The translations under genes were made by a program, and so were the position numbers. A DNA stretch of 64,000 bases from Curvularia sp. ZM96 (lineage: Eukaryota; Ascomycota; Dothideomycetes; Pleosporales; Pleosporaceae), in NCBI GenBank assembly GCA_022457065.1, contig JAJGBQ010000007.1, positions 2,232,001-2,296,000 of the forward strand, read 5' to 3'. Below are positions 12,154-25,102 of the stretch, piece after piece. The notes beneath the pieces were generated by a model that worked only from the letters and a program-made list of their open reading frames with translations, made no database searches and had not been told where the DNA came from. Positions within the stretch are counted from its first letter, which is position 1. Each line of letters opens with the position of its first letter.

Positions 12154-12610
12154 ATGGGAAGATGTACGCAGGCGTATGGGCAAATGGAAAAAAAGCATTT
12201 GGACGGCGTAGTATATACAGGCTACGTTTCGGGGTGAGGGAAAGTACTGTTCCTTTTATTTTCTGTGACGAGATCATGGTAATGCGATGCTTATGATAGA
12301 CCAGTCCATAGATGAACGATCATGAGATTTGATGTCTTTGGCGTTCTAGGTTTGTTTATTGTGGATCGTGTTGGATATTTTGAAGAAAGCGATGTTGTTG
12401 TCAGAAAGCCATGTTGTTAGGCGTGCCATTCTCCACATGTTGGGAAAGCTGAACAAACCATAGGCGGACAATAAAAAGCAAGCGAATAATATAGCTTGCT
12501 GTGCCATTATGCAGCTCCTGAGCTCTTACTTCTGGCCTGAATAATTTGCATCCACCAATCATCATTTTGCCCTTCTTCTACTTCTCTGTGGACGAGTAAA
12601 AATAAGAGTA
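12154..12610. other. Intergenic region, Hsp110 3' end and Zn2Cys6 promoter
   Basis: About 0.46 kb, no gene seen; contains the Hsp110 3' UTR. Confidence 0.4.
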
Positions 12611-14528
12611 ATGTTAGAAAAGTCCAGTATTTCAGCTCACCAACCACGACCGCCATTTCTCACACCCAAACCAACATCGCATGCGGCAAGCGGTGGGAGA
12701 TCACGAAGAAAATCGCGGGGTGGATGTGGGACTTGCAAGTCAGTCTTTTCCCTATCTTGATCTCTTTTTCGTTTTCCTTGGTAGATTTGTTTGTTTGTTG
12801 GATGCCACATCTGATGTTAATGAGTTGAGTTGTACAACGCATAATGGACTAACAAGGAAGCAGAACACGAAAAGTGAAATGTGACGAGACAAAACCAGTC
12901 TGTAATCGTTGTCTTACGACGGGTCGGACCTGCGACGGCTATGGTGTCCTAGGTGGAGGAGGAAACACGTATCTTGAACGATACGGCCGTCTTTCTCAGT
13001 CAACCCAACCTCGCCTGTGTATGCCACTGGCAGAACCACTGGCAAGATCTTTCTCACCGGACGAACTGCGATACCTTCGGCTCTACAAGCAGCATGCATC
13101 ATGGACATCAGCAGGCTGGTTCGCATCTCTGACTCCCCCGGCTTCTTCCCTGTCGTCTGATTGAGTTCTAGGTTCGGGTACCCCTTCTGGCACGCGACGG
13201 TCCTCCCCGCCCTCGTCTCCGAGCCTGCCATCCTGCATGCCGTGGTGGCGTTGAGTGCCGCACATCCGTGGAATTGCCTCCCTGAAAAGCACCCGGACGC
13301 AAGGGACAGATTTATAGTAAGCCAGTATAGCAAAGCAATTCGCGCGCTACAGCCGCTGTCGTCGAGACACGGGGACTGCCAAGACGTAGCCGTGGTGCTA
13401 GTCACGTGCATGTTGTTTACGTTTTTGGAGTACTCAAGGGGAAGATATGAAGTTGCGGAAACGCATCTGAAGAACGGGATACGATTGCTTGGAGAGGGCG
13501 TGCCTGGCATTGAAAAAAGCATTGTGAGGAGCTTTGTGGCACTTGTAGCGCAGAGGAGTCTATTTGGAACGAATCAAACTGACGACGACGTCAACACCAC
13601 CGACTTTGTTCTTTTTCTCAACCCGAGAAAAGATGTGCTTCTCCCGAGTTCCGTTTTCGCCAGCCCAGAGGACGCCAAATACGCTCTAGACATCATACTA
13701 CGCCGTATCGCACGCGCCGAACAACTCGTCCAGCGGGCCAATACTCACAGACTCTCAAACCCGCAGCAGTACCACCTCAACCTGGAACATGAACAGGTCG
13801 AACTCAGAAGCCTCCTATCCTCATGGCACTCGACCTACTTGCGCACAATTCCCCAAATCAGAACCTCACCCACTACGCCAGACTCCCTAGCCTTTGGTAC
13901 GCACTCCGCCGCCCCCATATCACGGGAAACGCTCTCCTACACTCTCCTCCTCCTCTTCCACACTCTCTCGCTCATCAAAGTCTCTGCTTTCCTTTCCCCT
14001 TCGGAATCCATCTACAGCACGCAAACGCCCTTATTCCTCCACATCATCTCCCATGCTGCGGCCCTATACACTGCATACAGTCTTGCGGCCGCCATACCGC
14101 ACAATGTCAATCTGCACGAGTCCGTCAGCGAGTCGGGCTTTATTGCCCCGCTGTACTACACGGCGCTGAAATGCCGTGTGCGACGCCTACGAAGGTATGC
14201 GTGGGCGTATCTGAGGGAGATTCCGCATAAGGAGGGCGTGTGGGATAGTGTTTTGGCAGCGAATGTGGTAAGGGGTGTTATGCGGTTGGAGGAAGAAGAC
14301 AAAGGCGAAGAGTGTAAGCTTGGAGGAGAGGAAAAGATAGATTTAAGCAAAGTCCCTGTTTTGAACAAGGGAGAAGAGAAACCTAGTGCGTTGGAGGTGG
14401 AGAGGTGGTTTCGTAGTGTGAAAATGGAGATGCTGCGGGGTGAGGGCACTCGGGCGAGGGTTGTATGTGAGCGGGTGCGTAGCGATGGAAGTGAAGAGCT
14501 GATTGAGTTCATGGTGGATAACAAGTAG
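12611..14528 (+). CDS. Zn2Cys6 fungal transcription factor, 579 aa, 3 exons
   Basis: Predicted nuclear DNA-binding regulator. Exons are 12611-12738, 12864-13118 and 13172-14528. The binuclear zinc cluster is completed only by joining exons 1 and 2: Cys39, Cys42, Cys49, Cys56, Cys59 and Cys66, with the basic run KTRKVKC. It is preceded by a basic stretch RSRRKSR (residues 30-36) that could serve as a nuclear localisation signal. I chose the ATG at 12611 because it is the in-frame start of the frame leading into the cluster. The second junction (TG|GTTCGC...TTCTAG|G) gives SAGWFGYPFWHATVLP, matching the start of the fungal-specific activation region (Fungal_trans_2 type), with SEPAILHAVVALSAAHP following. 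Targets are unknown; no co-oriented pathway genes lie next to it. Confidence 0.88.
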
Positions 14529-14801
14529 ATTGCCGAGCGTACTCACCACTCAATGTGGAGACTTGAAACTTAGTCAAAAAAAAAAAAGCGAAATCCAAAG
14601 TGGGAGATATCTTTGCATACAAGGAGTTGGACAAAATAATCATGGGGGATAGAACAAGGCGCCATCCACTATACATAGAAATCGTCTGTCCTGTTTGAGA
14701 TCCATTTCTCATCTAGTCAGATAGTAAAGTTACACACACACACAACGCATCCATACACCTATACATCCATCCATTCCAAGTACACCAAATTAGAGGAAGA
14801 T
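14529..14801. other. Convergent 3' region (Zn2Cys6 factor / PDH-E2)
   Basis: 273 bp with a poly-A run near 14576-14587 and a short (CA)n stretch near 14733-14742. Holds both 3' UTRs. Confidence 0.4.
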
Positions 14802-16478
14802 CTAAAGCATAAGCTCGAGAGGGTTCTCAATAGCCTTCTTCAGCTCGCGCATGAACTCGCCACCAACGGCACCGTCGACAACCTTGTGGTCAAAGCTGCC
14901 GGTGATGACAATCTGGTCGTCCCACTCGATGCTGGCCGAGCCATCCTCGGAGGACTCGCCGGGCACGGCAACCTTTCTTGTGGCGCCAATGGCGACAATG
15001 CAGGCCTGCGGGGGGTTGATGACGGCGGTGAATCGCTCGACGGCGGGGTTCATGCCCATGTTGGAGATGGTAATGGTTCCGCCCTGGTACTCCTCAGGCT
15101 TGAGCTTTCCGTCGCGTGCGCGCTTGCCAAGGTCCTTGATTTGCGATGAGATGGTCTGGAGGCCGAGTCCGTTGACGTTCTTGACAATAGGAGTCATGAG
15201 GCCGACAGGGGTGGAGACGGCGACAGAGACGTCGACAGTGTTGTGCTGGCGGATGATGACCTTTCCGCCCTCCTCGCGCCATGACGAGTTGGCAGCGGGG
15301 ACCTTGCGGGCGGCAATGGCGAGGGCCTTGACGAGCAAGTCGTTGACTGACAGCTTATAGGCGCCGTTGGCCGAGGCGTTGAGGGCCTCACGGAGCTTGA
15401 GCAGCTTGGAGACGGAAATGTTGGAGGCGACGAAGTAGTGGGGGTTCTGCTGCATGCTCTCGGTGAGACGGCTGGCAATGACCTTGCGCATGCTGCTGGC
15501 CTCGATGTCCTCGTAGGCAGCACCGGCGGCAGCGGGGGAAGCTCCAGCAGCAGGCTTGTACTTTTCAATGTCCTGCTTGGTGATGGCTCCGCCCTTGCCA
15601 GTGCCCTTGATAGCACCAAGCGGGACACCCTTCTCGAGCGCGAGCTTCTTGACGGCGGGGGAAACGGCGGGCTGGCGCTGAAGAGCAGTCTCGAGACGGG
15701 CACCGGTCGAGTCGGATTCAATGGCAGCAGGGGCGGACTGCTGGTTGGACGGAGGAGCCGTCTTGGAGCCGGCGTTGTTGGGGGGCTCGCTGGCCTCGGA
15801 GGCCTCACCCTGCTTGGGAGACGAAGCAGCGGACTTGTCACCGCCGGCGTCCTCAATGGAGAAGCTCTCAAAGGCCGAGACGTCCTCGCCCTCTTCAACC
15901 ATGACGGCAATTGGCTGCAATTGGCTGTTAGCACGGTGGTCCGACGCAGCAAGCAGGCCGACTCACGCTTCCGACAGCGACGTCCTTCTCGCCCGCGTCG
16001 CGGAGGATCTTGGCAATGGTGCCCTCCTCCTGGAACTCAAAGTCCATCTGTGCCTTGTCCGTCTCGATCTCGACGAGGACATCACCGGGCGCTATCGAGT
16101 CGCCGACCTTCTTCTGCCATGCGCCAATGTTTCCGGAGGTCATGGTCGGTGAGAGGGCTGGCATGCTGATGACGCTGTGGGGCGGGTAGGCTGAGGCGGG
16201 AGAGAGTTAGCGATGCGTTCAGAAAGGCGCAACGGTCAGCGAGATGCTCACATTTGGAGGCATAGTACCGTGCGAGGGCCGAGAGGGCGGGTGTGCGTCT
16301 GTAGAGGTGCAGATTAGCCAGTGTCCGGTTGGTCATGTCGGGGTTTGCAGGCGGGATCGTGTGCAGCAGCAACATACGCGGTACATGATGGGGCGGAAAA
16401 GGCGCCGCGCAGGGCAATTGATCCCCTGGAGCTCAATTGGGATCCAGCCCGGGACAGTAGAGTCGTGGCAGCGGGCAT
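14802..16478 (-). CDS. LAT1: Pyruvate dehydrogenase E2, dihydrolipoamide acetyltransferase, mitochondrial, 494 aa, 4 exons
   Basis: E2 core of the mitochondrial pyruvate dehydrogenase complex; it transfers the acetyl group from lipoamide to CoA. Exons (minus strand) are 16478-16378, 16298-16252, 16190-15967 and 15914-14802. The first two encode an Arg/Ser-rich mitochondrial presequence ending near LARYYASK. The lipoyl domain follows (MPALSPTMT... with the lipoylated Lys in ETDKAQMDF). An Ala/Pro linker (about 150-205) leads to the peripheral subunit-binding domain (VSPAVKKLALEKGV...GTGKGGAITKQD). The catalytic domain ends with FDHKVVDGAVG, which has the HxxxDG active-site motif. Two acceptors ten bases apart precede the last exon, and only the downstream one keeps frame. 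The upstream 589 bp is shared with the Sec7 gene. Confidence 0.96.
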
Positions 16479-17067
16479 TGTGTCGGAGATTGGAGTTGCG
16501 CTGAGATTTTGCTCTAAGCGACGACGGAACGAGGGTGGGGAGGGAGAGAGGCGGCTCTTCTTGCTTCGAGGCAGCGAGAGAAGAGGACAGGCGCGAGCAA
16601 TGGGGGGGTGAGAGACCGCTCAAGGCGCTGGGAGGGTAGCAAGGCGAGGGAGAGATGGCAGATGGATGTCGCTCAACAGAAAAGTTTAGTGCTGGCCAGC
16701 TCGTTGGAGATCCGTCGGCGGGTGCAAAGCGTTCTGACCCGATGGAGCTAACGCGAGATTCCGGAAGGGCGTGGCGGTGGTGGCTGGTGCGTCTGTGGCT
16801 GACCGTGGCGTCACTAGCGCCTCCCGCGCGGCCGGTCGGGCAGGGCCAGGGTACGCCCAGGCAAATACGAGGGACTCGGGAAAGACCACTTTGTCATCTC
16901 ACACATTGCCGTGTGCACCATTGCCCCCGTGCGACCGCGTTTCCGCCTTTTTTCCTTGTGTCTGTCCGCTGGTCATGGATGGCCGCTGACCAAGCCCGTT
17001 GTTGAAAGCTGGTCCCCTACATAGGTACACATAGCCCGGGGCTTCGTCGTATAACCTACACAACACC
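16479..17067. promoter_or_regulatory. Divergent promoter of PDH-E2 and Sec7 genes
   Basis: 589 bp, GC-rich, between two divergent start codons of housekeeping genes. No TATA box stands out, which is usual for such promoters. Confidence 0.45.
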
Positions 17068-20000
17068 ATGGCCGACACCGAACCCCCACCAGGAACCAGA
17101 ACAGCCTCCCAGGACGAGGAGGACACGCCCGTAGCAGAGGAGGAGAAAGAGACGCCGGCTGTCGACCCAAGAACAGCAGAAGACGAAGAAGACAGGGAGG
17201 AGACGGACCAGACGGACGATGACGACGACAAGGAACCGGATGATGACGACGACGACGAGAGCGGCTCAGATGCAGGCTCTGAACATGCCGCTTCCCCCGC
17301 AGAAGCAGCAGAGGGAGTAGAGGAAGCAGAGGTAGCAACAGCAGCAGCGACAGCGACAGACCCCCCACGTGAAGAAGCCCACTCTTCAACACCTACAACC
17401 GAGGCCCCAGCGTTATCCGTTCCCGACGGCTCAGACGCGCCGCGCACCTCGGAGCAAATCTTCGACCACCGCCTGCCCCTCGAAAACCGCCCTCGAACCG
17501 ACTCGCAGTCGACAGTTGCTACCACAGCCACCCGGCCCTCGACACGCAGCTCGCTCGTCTTTGTGGTCACCGCGCTCGAGACCATTGCCGCTTCCAAGGA
17601 CGCTCGCAAGAACAAGAAGTTGGGAGACAGTACAAATGCAGCACTATCCGCCATCAAGAATGAGGGCGACCCGGCGCGCATCAATCCCGAGGTGCTCTTT
17701 GAACCCCTTCAGCTGGCCTCTGAAGCCCCCAACGTCCCCGTCTCCATAACCGCCCTCGACTGCATCGGCAAGCTCATCAGCTACTCCTACTTTTCCGTTC
17801 CCTCCGAGACCCGCACAGACAATAGCGAAGCACCGCCTCTGATCGAGAGAGCTATAGACACAATATGTGACTGCTTCCAGGGCGAGGCCACCGCCCCGGA
17901 AATTCAGCTCCAAATCGTCAAGTCTCTGCTCGCCGCCATCTTGAACGACAAGATTGTCGTACATGGAGCGGGACTGCTCAAGGCTGTACGACTGACGTAC
18001 AACATCTTCCTCCTCTCAAAATCTAGCGCAAACCAGCAGGTCGCTCAAGGTGCATTGACCCAGATGGTCGGCACCGTCTTTGAGCGGGTCAAGGCCAGAC
18101 TGGCTACCAAGGAAGCCCGATTAAATCTGTCGCGCGTGTCTCTTAACGGCAAGAACGTATCTGGTGAGAGTATGCATCAAGAAGGAGACAGTCCACCAGG
18201 TTTCGATGGCGAGGAGGCCAACGGCGAGGATGAGCGCGAGGACGCCGCCGTGCCCAGCGACAAGGCCGTCGACCAGCACACAGGGCCCAAGATTACGCTG
18301 CAGAGTTTTGAAAACAACATGAGCTTCAACGACGATCGCATACACGACAATGCGCCGACCCTGGTGACTCGAATCAAGGCCAAGGCTGGATCGCGGCAGG
18401 TTTCGGGCCAGGACAGCGCGTCGCCTTACGTCCACACCGAGGATGAGGAAGAGGATGAGATATTCGTCAAAGATGCATATCTCGTCTTCCGCGCCATGTG
18501 TCGGCTGAGCACAAAAAGCCTGTCGGTCGACCACGCACACGATGTGCGCTCCCAAGGGATGCGCTCGAAACTTCTTTCGCTGCACATGATCCACACCATT
18601 CTGTTCAATAATATCACTGTGTTTCTGTCACCCTACGCTACCATCCGCAGCGGCAACGACGAGCCGACAAGCTTCATCCAGGCGGTGAAGCAGTACTTGT
18701 GTTTGAGTCTGAGCCGGAACGGTGCAAGTTCAGTGAAGCAAGTCTTTGAAGTGGCGTGTGAGATTTTCTGGCAGATGCTCAAGTTCCTGCGCATATCACT
18801 CAAGAAAGAAGTCGAGGTGTTTCTCAAGGAAATCTACTTGGCCACGCTAGACAAGCGAAGTGCTCCTGCATTTCAGAAGCAATACATTTTGATAATATTC
18901 GGACGGTTGGCATCAGACCCCCGTGCCCTGGTAGAGATCTATCTCAACTACGACTGCGACCGCACTGCGCTCGACAACATGTTCCAACGCGTCGTCGAGC
19001 ACCTGTCCAAAATATCAAGCAACCCCGTCACAATCACAGCAATGCAGCAGCAGGCATACCAGGAGCAGCGCGAAAAGCAGTCCAAGCAGATGGACTGGCA
19101 GACCCGAGGCACTCTGCCACCTTCGCTCACCACGGCTTCTATGAACTCGTCACACGAAGCCGAACACAACTTTCCCCAAGAGTATGCTATGAAGCAGGAG
19201 TCGCTTGAAGCTCTGGTTGAGATACTGCGCTCTCTCGTCAACTGGGCGCAGCAGGCCCTTCCTGACAGCTCAAAGGCGAACCATGCAAGTCTTCGCCCTT
19301 CGTTTGAAGACCTCAGGGTATCCATGGACACCCGAACCCTCTCGGAATCCCCCATGATTGGTGCAGACTCTGGTACAGCCACACCGCTGGCCGAAGATGA
19401 CTACAGCCAGCTTGAAAAGGCGAAGCAGCGCAAGACTGCTCTCACAAATGCCTTGCGACTGTTCAACTATAAGCCGAAACGCGGGCTCAAGGCACTGGTT
19501 GCCGAGGGCTTCATCCCTTCGGACCGGCCTGAAGACATTGCTCGATTCTTCCTCGACAACGACCAAATCGACAAGACTGCACTTGGCGAGTTTCTTGGTG
19601 AGGGTGATCCAGAGAACATTGCCATCATGCATGCTTTTGTCGACTTGATGGATTTTGCAAAGACGCGCTTTACAGATGCTTTGCGACGTTTCCTCCAGAG
19701 CTTCCGATTGCCTGGTGAAGCCCAAAAGATTGATCGTTTCATGCTCAAGTTCGCCGAAAGATACATCACCGGCAACCCGAATGCATTTGCCAACGCTGAT
19801 ACAGCCTACGTGTTGTCATACTCGGTCATTATGCTCAACGTCGACCAGCACAGCAAAAAGATGAAAGGTCCTCGTATGACACCTGCTGATTTCATCAAGA
19901 ACAACCGTGGTATCAACGACAATGCCGATCTGCCTGATGAGTATCTTCAAAGTATATTCGACGAAATCTCGCAAAATGAAATCGTCTTGAACACGGAACA

Positions 20001-23000
20001 AGAAGCAGCTGCGGACAAAGGCCTGCTAAATCAACAGCCTACCGGTGGGCTGTCAAGCATTGGCCAGGTGCTGACAGGCAGTGCTCGCGATTCGCAACGA
20101 GAAGCGATTGTCCAGGCCTCGGAAGCAATGGCCAATAAAACCGAACAGCTCTACAAACAACTCCTTCGTGCTCAGCGTAGAACAGCTGCCGCCCCTACTG
20201 TATCCAAGTTTATCCCCGCGTCATCGTCCAAGCACGTTGGCCCGATGTTCGAAGTTGCTTGGATGCCTATTCTCACTGCTCTCTCCGGCCAAGCCCAGGA
20301 CCACAATATTGAAATTGTTCGCTTGTGCATCGAGGGCATCAAACTGTCTATCCGCATATCCTGTTTGTTCGACCTGGACAGCTCACGACAAGCATTCGTA
20401 GCATTCCTCGCGCGCTTCACGAACCTTTACAACGTGAGCGAGATGACCGCCAGGAATATGGAGGCTCTGAAAGCACTGATCGAAATCGCACAGACGGAGG
20501 GAAATCTGCTCCGAGAATCCTGGCGCGAGGTTCTGACTTGCGTCTCGCAACTGGATCGTTTCCAGCTCATCTCCGCTGGCATCGACGAGCGCGCTGTCCC
20601 TGATGTACTCAAATCCAGTTCGGGGACTTCACAGCCGCGCAAAAATCTCAACGTCCCGGCAAAAAGCCGACGAGCCAACTCAGCGGCCACTCTGGGTTTT
20701 CAGTCTGACGTAGCCGAGGAGAGTCGATCCACGGAAATCGTCAGGGGAGTAGATCGCATCTTCACCAACAGCGCAAACCTGTCAGGAGAGGCGATTGTAG
20801 ATTTCGTCAAAGCCCTGACCCAGGTCAGCTGGCAGGAAATCCAGTCTTCCGGGCAGAGCGAGTCGCCACGCACGTACAGCTTGCAAAAGCTGGTCGAGAT
20901 TAGTGGCTACAACATGACGCGTGTGCGCTTCGAATGGACCAACATTTGGCAGATACTCGGTGCTCACTTCAATGATGTGGGCTGCCATACCAACACCAAC
21001 GTCGTCTACTTTGCGCTCAACTCGCTGCGGCAGCTCTCGATGAAGTTTATGGAGATTGAGGAGCTGCCTGGTTTCAAGTTTCAGAAAGACTTTTTGAAAC
21101 CATTTGAGCACATTATAAACAACACCAACGTTGTCTCCGTCAAGGACATGGTGCTGCGGTGCTTGATTCAGATGATACAAGCACGTGGTGAGAATATCCG
21201 CTCTGGCTGGAAGACAATGTTTGGTGTCTTCACTGTGGCTGCAAAAGAGCCGTACGGTACGTCTTCAGATCCATTGGGCTCTATACGATCGCTAACATGT
21301 AGCAGAGGGCATTGTCAACCTTGCTTTTGAAAATGTCACACAAGTGTACAATACCCGTTTCGGCGTCGTCATATCGCAGGGCGCCTTTGCCGACCTGATT
21401 GTCTGCCTCACTGAATTTTCGAAGAACTTTAAGTTCCAAAAGAAGTCGCTACAAGCAATAGAGCTCTTGAAATCGTCTGTGCCCAAGATGCTGCGGACGC
21501 CCGAATGCTCATTGTCTGCTCGTGCTGGGTATCTGAAAGAATCCGATACGGGTTCTTCAATACCAAAGCAGCCCAGCCGACAGACACAAGAAGAGCAGTT
21601 CTGGTTCCCAGTCCTCTTCGCTTTCCACGACGTCTTGATGACTGGCGAGGATCTCGAAGTGCGGTCAAGAGCCTTGAGCTACTTGTTTGACACCCTGATT
21701 AGCTACGGCATCAACTTTCCTCGCGAGTTTTGGGATATGCTATGGCGGCAGTTGTTGTATCCCATCTTCATGGTGTTGAAATCCAAGTCGGAGATGACCA
21801 AGGTCCTGAACCATGAAGAGCTCTCCGTTTGGCTGTCGACAACCATGATTCAAGCTTTGCGCAACATGATCAAACTCTTCACCCACTTTTTCGATTCATT
21901 AGAGTACATGCTCGACCGCTTCCTTGACCTCTTGGCACTTTGCATATGCCAGGAGAACGATACCCTGGCGCGCATCGGCAGCAACTGCCTTCAGCAACTT
22001 ATACTGCAGAATGTTCAAAAGTTCACACCGAGCCACTGGAGTCAGATTGTCAGGGCATTCGTCGATCTCTTCCAGAGGACAGAAGCTACTGCGTTATTCT
22101 CTGCAGCCACCGGCGGATCTTCGCCACAAAGCACACCAGTGAACGGCTCGGGCAATGCGGCGGACAATACTACGCCGACAACAGAAGCACCGTCAGCTGA
22201 GCTTTCCCTACAAACACCTACGGAAGAGCAAAAGATGGACAATGCACTTGGCATCAACGGTCTATCGAGTGCGCAGCAGCCGTCTCTCGTAGCCTCGGAG
22301 TCTACGAGCACCCTTGGTGGAGAGCAACGCATGCCTTCTCCGCTTCCCAAACGTCAAACACAGGATCTCGAGGATTATCGTCCTGAAAGCCAAGACCTCC
22401 AACAACCTCCTGTAGTCGTCACCGCTGCCCGACGACGTTTCTTCAACCAAATCATAACAAAGTGTGTACTTCAGCTACTCATGATTGAGACTGTGCAGGA
22501 GCTCTTCACCAACGATGCTGTCTACGAAAAGATTCCGTCAGGCGAACTCTTGCGTCTGATGGCTGTACTGAAGAAGTCATATCACTTTGCTAAGCGCTTC
22601 AACGCAAACCGCGACTTGCGCTCCCGACTCTTTAAAGAAGGCTTCATGAAGCAGCCGCCGAATCTGCTAAAACAGGAGAGTGGATCTGCTTCAGTCTACG
22701 TCAGCATCTTGTTCCGAATGTACCACGACACATCGAATGACCGCGCCGCCTCGCGTGCCGATATTGAAGCTGCCCTCATCCCCCTGTGTGAGGACATTAT
22801 CGCGTCATATGTTGAACTTGACGTGGAGACCCAGCAGCGCAATATTGTAACTTGGCGGCCTGTAGTTGTCACAGTGCTAGATGGCTATACCGGCTTGCCA
22901 ACAACCGATTTTGAAAAGAACATTGATCTTTTTGCACAACTCGTGTATGGTCTCCTGTCCACGGAAATGGTACCCGATCTGCAGCGTAGTGTGTTAGCTC

Positions 23001-23146
23001 TCGTAGGGCGCATATTCGAAACTGGAATCAGCCCTGTCAAGCTGCCGCTGACACCACCTGTGAGTCGGAACCCGCGAGGTAGTTTCAGAGGCAGCCCGAC
23101 GATGACGATGCAAAGGAGATTTAGTAGTAGCAAAGGAGGAAGATAG
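17068..23146 (+). CDS. SEC7: Sec7-family ARF guanine-nucleotide exchange factor (BIG type), 2009 aa, 2 exons
   Basis: Large Golgi ARF-GEF that loads ARF1 with GTP at the trans-Golgi for coat recruitment. Exons are 17068-21256 and 21306-23146. Residues 1-140 are acidic and low in complexity (EDEED, TDDDDD). The DCB/HUS region follows, with KDAYLVFRAMCRLSTKSL near 470 and a region around 600 that matches the HUS box. The Sec7 domain spans about 795-980: FNYKPKRGLKALVAEGF, the catalytic glutamate finger in FLGEGDPEN (Glu845), and YSVIMLNVDQHS. HDS repeats fill the C-terminal half (AKEPYEGIVNLAF, TRFGVVISQGAFADLIVC). The single 49-nt intron ends in TAGCAG, so two acceptors three bases apart both keep frame. 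Confidence 0.96.
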
Positions 23147-24431
23147 TGTCTTAGTTTCGTATGTGGGAGTTTTTTACGAAGATACCTTTTAGGGGATTTA
23201 TAATGTAACTCTATCGAATAGAGTATTCTTGTCTTTCTTGTTTCTCTATTACATTAACCACCTCCCGTCGTTGCATCTTTGGTTCCTGGGAACCAACCTC
23301 TACGGATCTCATCTAGTCTACTTTGATCACCGTGGCATATACGTGTGCGTTTATGATGACAGACCTTTTAGCAAGAAAAGTCAATTATCACTTATTGTGA
23401 AGCTCAAAGCTTCTTGATGCGTGCAGGCAGCATGCCACTTGTTGACTGAACAGATTTGACAGCCAAATAGTATAATGGATAGCAAACTGAATCTGACTTG
23501 TCAGTACGACCCTTCCACGAGTGGTGAAACCAGAAAATAGCCGTCAACCCTAGAAATCGTTGTAGTTGTCACAGTTGTTTATTATGTGCTATATTGATAG
23601 GTCGTCTTTGGAGGTCGATCGTTCTAATATTTTAGTTCTACTGGTCGTGGAAGAGTTTGTTCTTTGGACAGCCCGCCTACTATTCGCCACTTTGCTTCTG
23701 ACCACTGCAATGCCATTTGGAGTATTTCGCGAAACGTTATCATGGACCAAGGGAATCCGTTTATAGAGCTACCTAGCACTCCTCGACGCTGTCTGCTATC
23801 TAGGGATGAACGGCTGATGGTACACACGTTGTACAAGGCTCAAACTCCGCGATGCAAAATCTTCATCCTGGTTTGTTTTATATGACATTTCTCCAGCCTG
23901 TTGAATTCAAGGTAGGCAACTGCGTTATTCAAGTACGAGCCGATTTCCAGCCTTGTTGCGACCAGCATACGATAAGTAGGGTGCTATCGCGAAATCGCGA
24001 GGATTGGCCAAACGTGGCCAAGTCATTTTGGCAGTTCGACACGGATGAGAATTCCAAAAAAAATCTCTTAGCAGACTGTGGATGTACTGTCAAGTATGGC
24101 CAAACTATAAATTATTGTGTATCTGCATACATGATTTCTTCAGCATTGGAATACTAGCTGGATAAGGAGTAGAAGTCTAGTATATAGTAACTATAGTAAT
24201 AGTTAGTTTGTGCTCCTTAAAATAGTTTTACGAAAAATTATATAATTTAGAATAACGAATTAGTTAAGTTATACTTTAATCTTCACTACTATATAGAAGA
24301 CTCTTTCTCCTACTCCATTTCTCACTACAACTATTTTAGTAGTTAAAAAAAACCATCGAGGAACAGCAAGTTCCTTAGCACCATATTTCCATCTCGTCAA
24401 CGCAAAAAAAAAGGCAAAAAAGAAATCAACG
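23147..24431. other. Intergenic region with AT-rich relic DNA
   Basis: 1.3 kb without a supportable gene. From about 24165 to 24360 the sequence becomes strongly AT-rich with TA-dense, stop-rich text (repeated tatag/taata words), unlike the flanking ~50% GC. It looks like decayed repeat DNA. Confidence 0.4.
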
Positions 24432-24503
24432 CGACCGATGTGGGACTCGAACCCACAGCCTCAGCCTTAGGAGGGCTGCGCGCTACCATTGCGCCAACCG
24501 GCC
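24432..24503 (-). tRNA. tRNA-Arg (anticodon CCT)
   Basis: Reading the minus strand gives a complete 72-nt cloverleaf. The acceptor stem GGCCGGT pairs with ATCGGTC (two G-U pairs). The D-arm is GCGC-AATGGTA-GCGC, the anticodon stem CAGCC/GGCTG holds loop CTCCTAA (anticodon CCT, codon AGG), and the T-arm is GTGGG-TTCGAGT-CCCAC. The A and B box sequences are intact, there is no intron, and a T6 run just downstream (24416-24421 on the plus strand as A6) serves as the Pol III terminator. CCA is not encoded, as expected in a nuclear gene. Confidence 0.96.
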
Positions 24504-25102
24504 TTGTTTGATTTGATGGTAAAATGCTATTGCTGACCGATGATATCACATTATTGCCGAAAAAGGGTGCTGGCAATGCTCAGTTCACACTGCTTCTTCG
24601 ACTAACAAGTACACATCGTATTTTCCTCTCTATGTTGCTGTGAGAAAATAGAGGATGCAACACAATTTTTCCAATCATCTGGTTCCTTTACCCACAGAGG
24701 ACATGCAATTTTGCATGTGGCGTGACGGAATTCACTTTCCGTGAGTGGGGGTGCCGCCTGTACTCTTGTAACCAAATTCCATGTAGATATTTACATAAAC
24801 AACGTCTTTCTCTTGTCTAGCATAGTACGGCGATGTCTCGTGATCGATGGTTCGACCAAGATACATGGATAGATGTAGCCGAAAAGCTGAATCAATAAAA
24901 ACCACGACAAGAAAATGAGGAGTTTCAAAATAAAACAAAAAGGTATCATGTATAAGATAGATCATCGCAAGAGAAGAACAAGCAATAAAAGTCGAGTGAC
25001 CACGTTAATGCGAAGATATGACTCCCCTCCAAATCCCGCTTGCTTTTTACTTTTTGTCTCAGGAAAATTTTTGTCGGCTGATGAAATGTCCAAAAACATC
25101 AA
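24504..25102. other. Intergenic region between tRNA-Arg and Spo7
   Basis: 0.6 kb with no gene seen; includes the upstream flank of the tRNA and the 3' UTR of the Spo7 gene. Confidence 0.4.

Noticed and set aside
15438..16169. 243-aa open frame on the plus strand opposite the PDH-E2 gene
   Set aside because: It is the antisense shadow of the E2 coding exons (Ala/Pro-linker codons give Gly/Leu runs) and has no promoter or domain.
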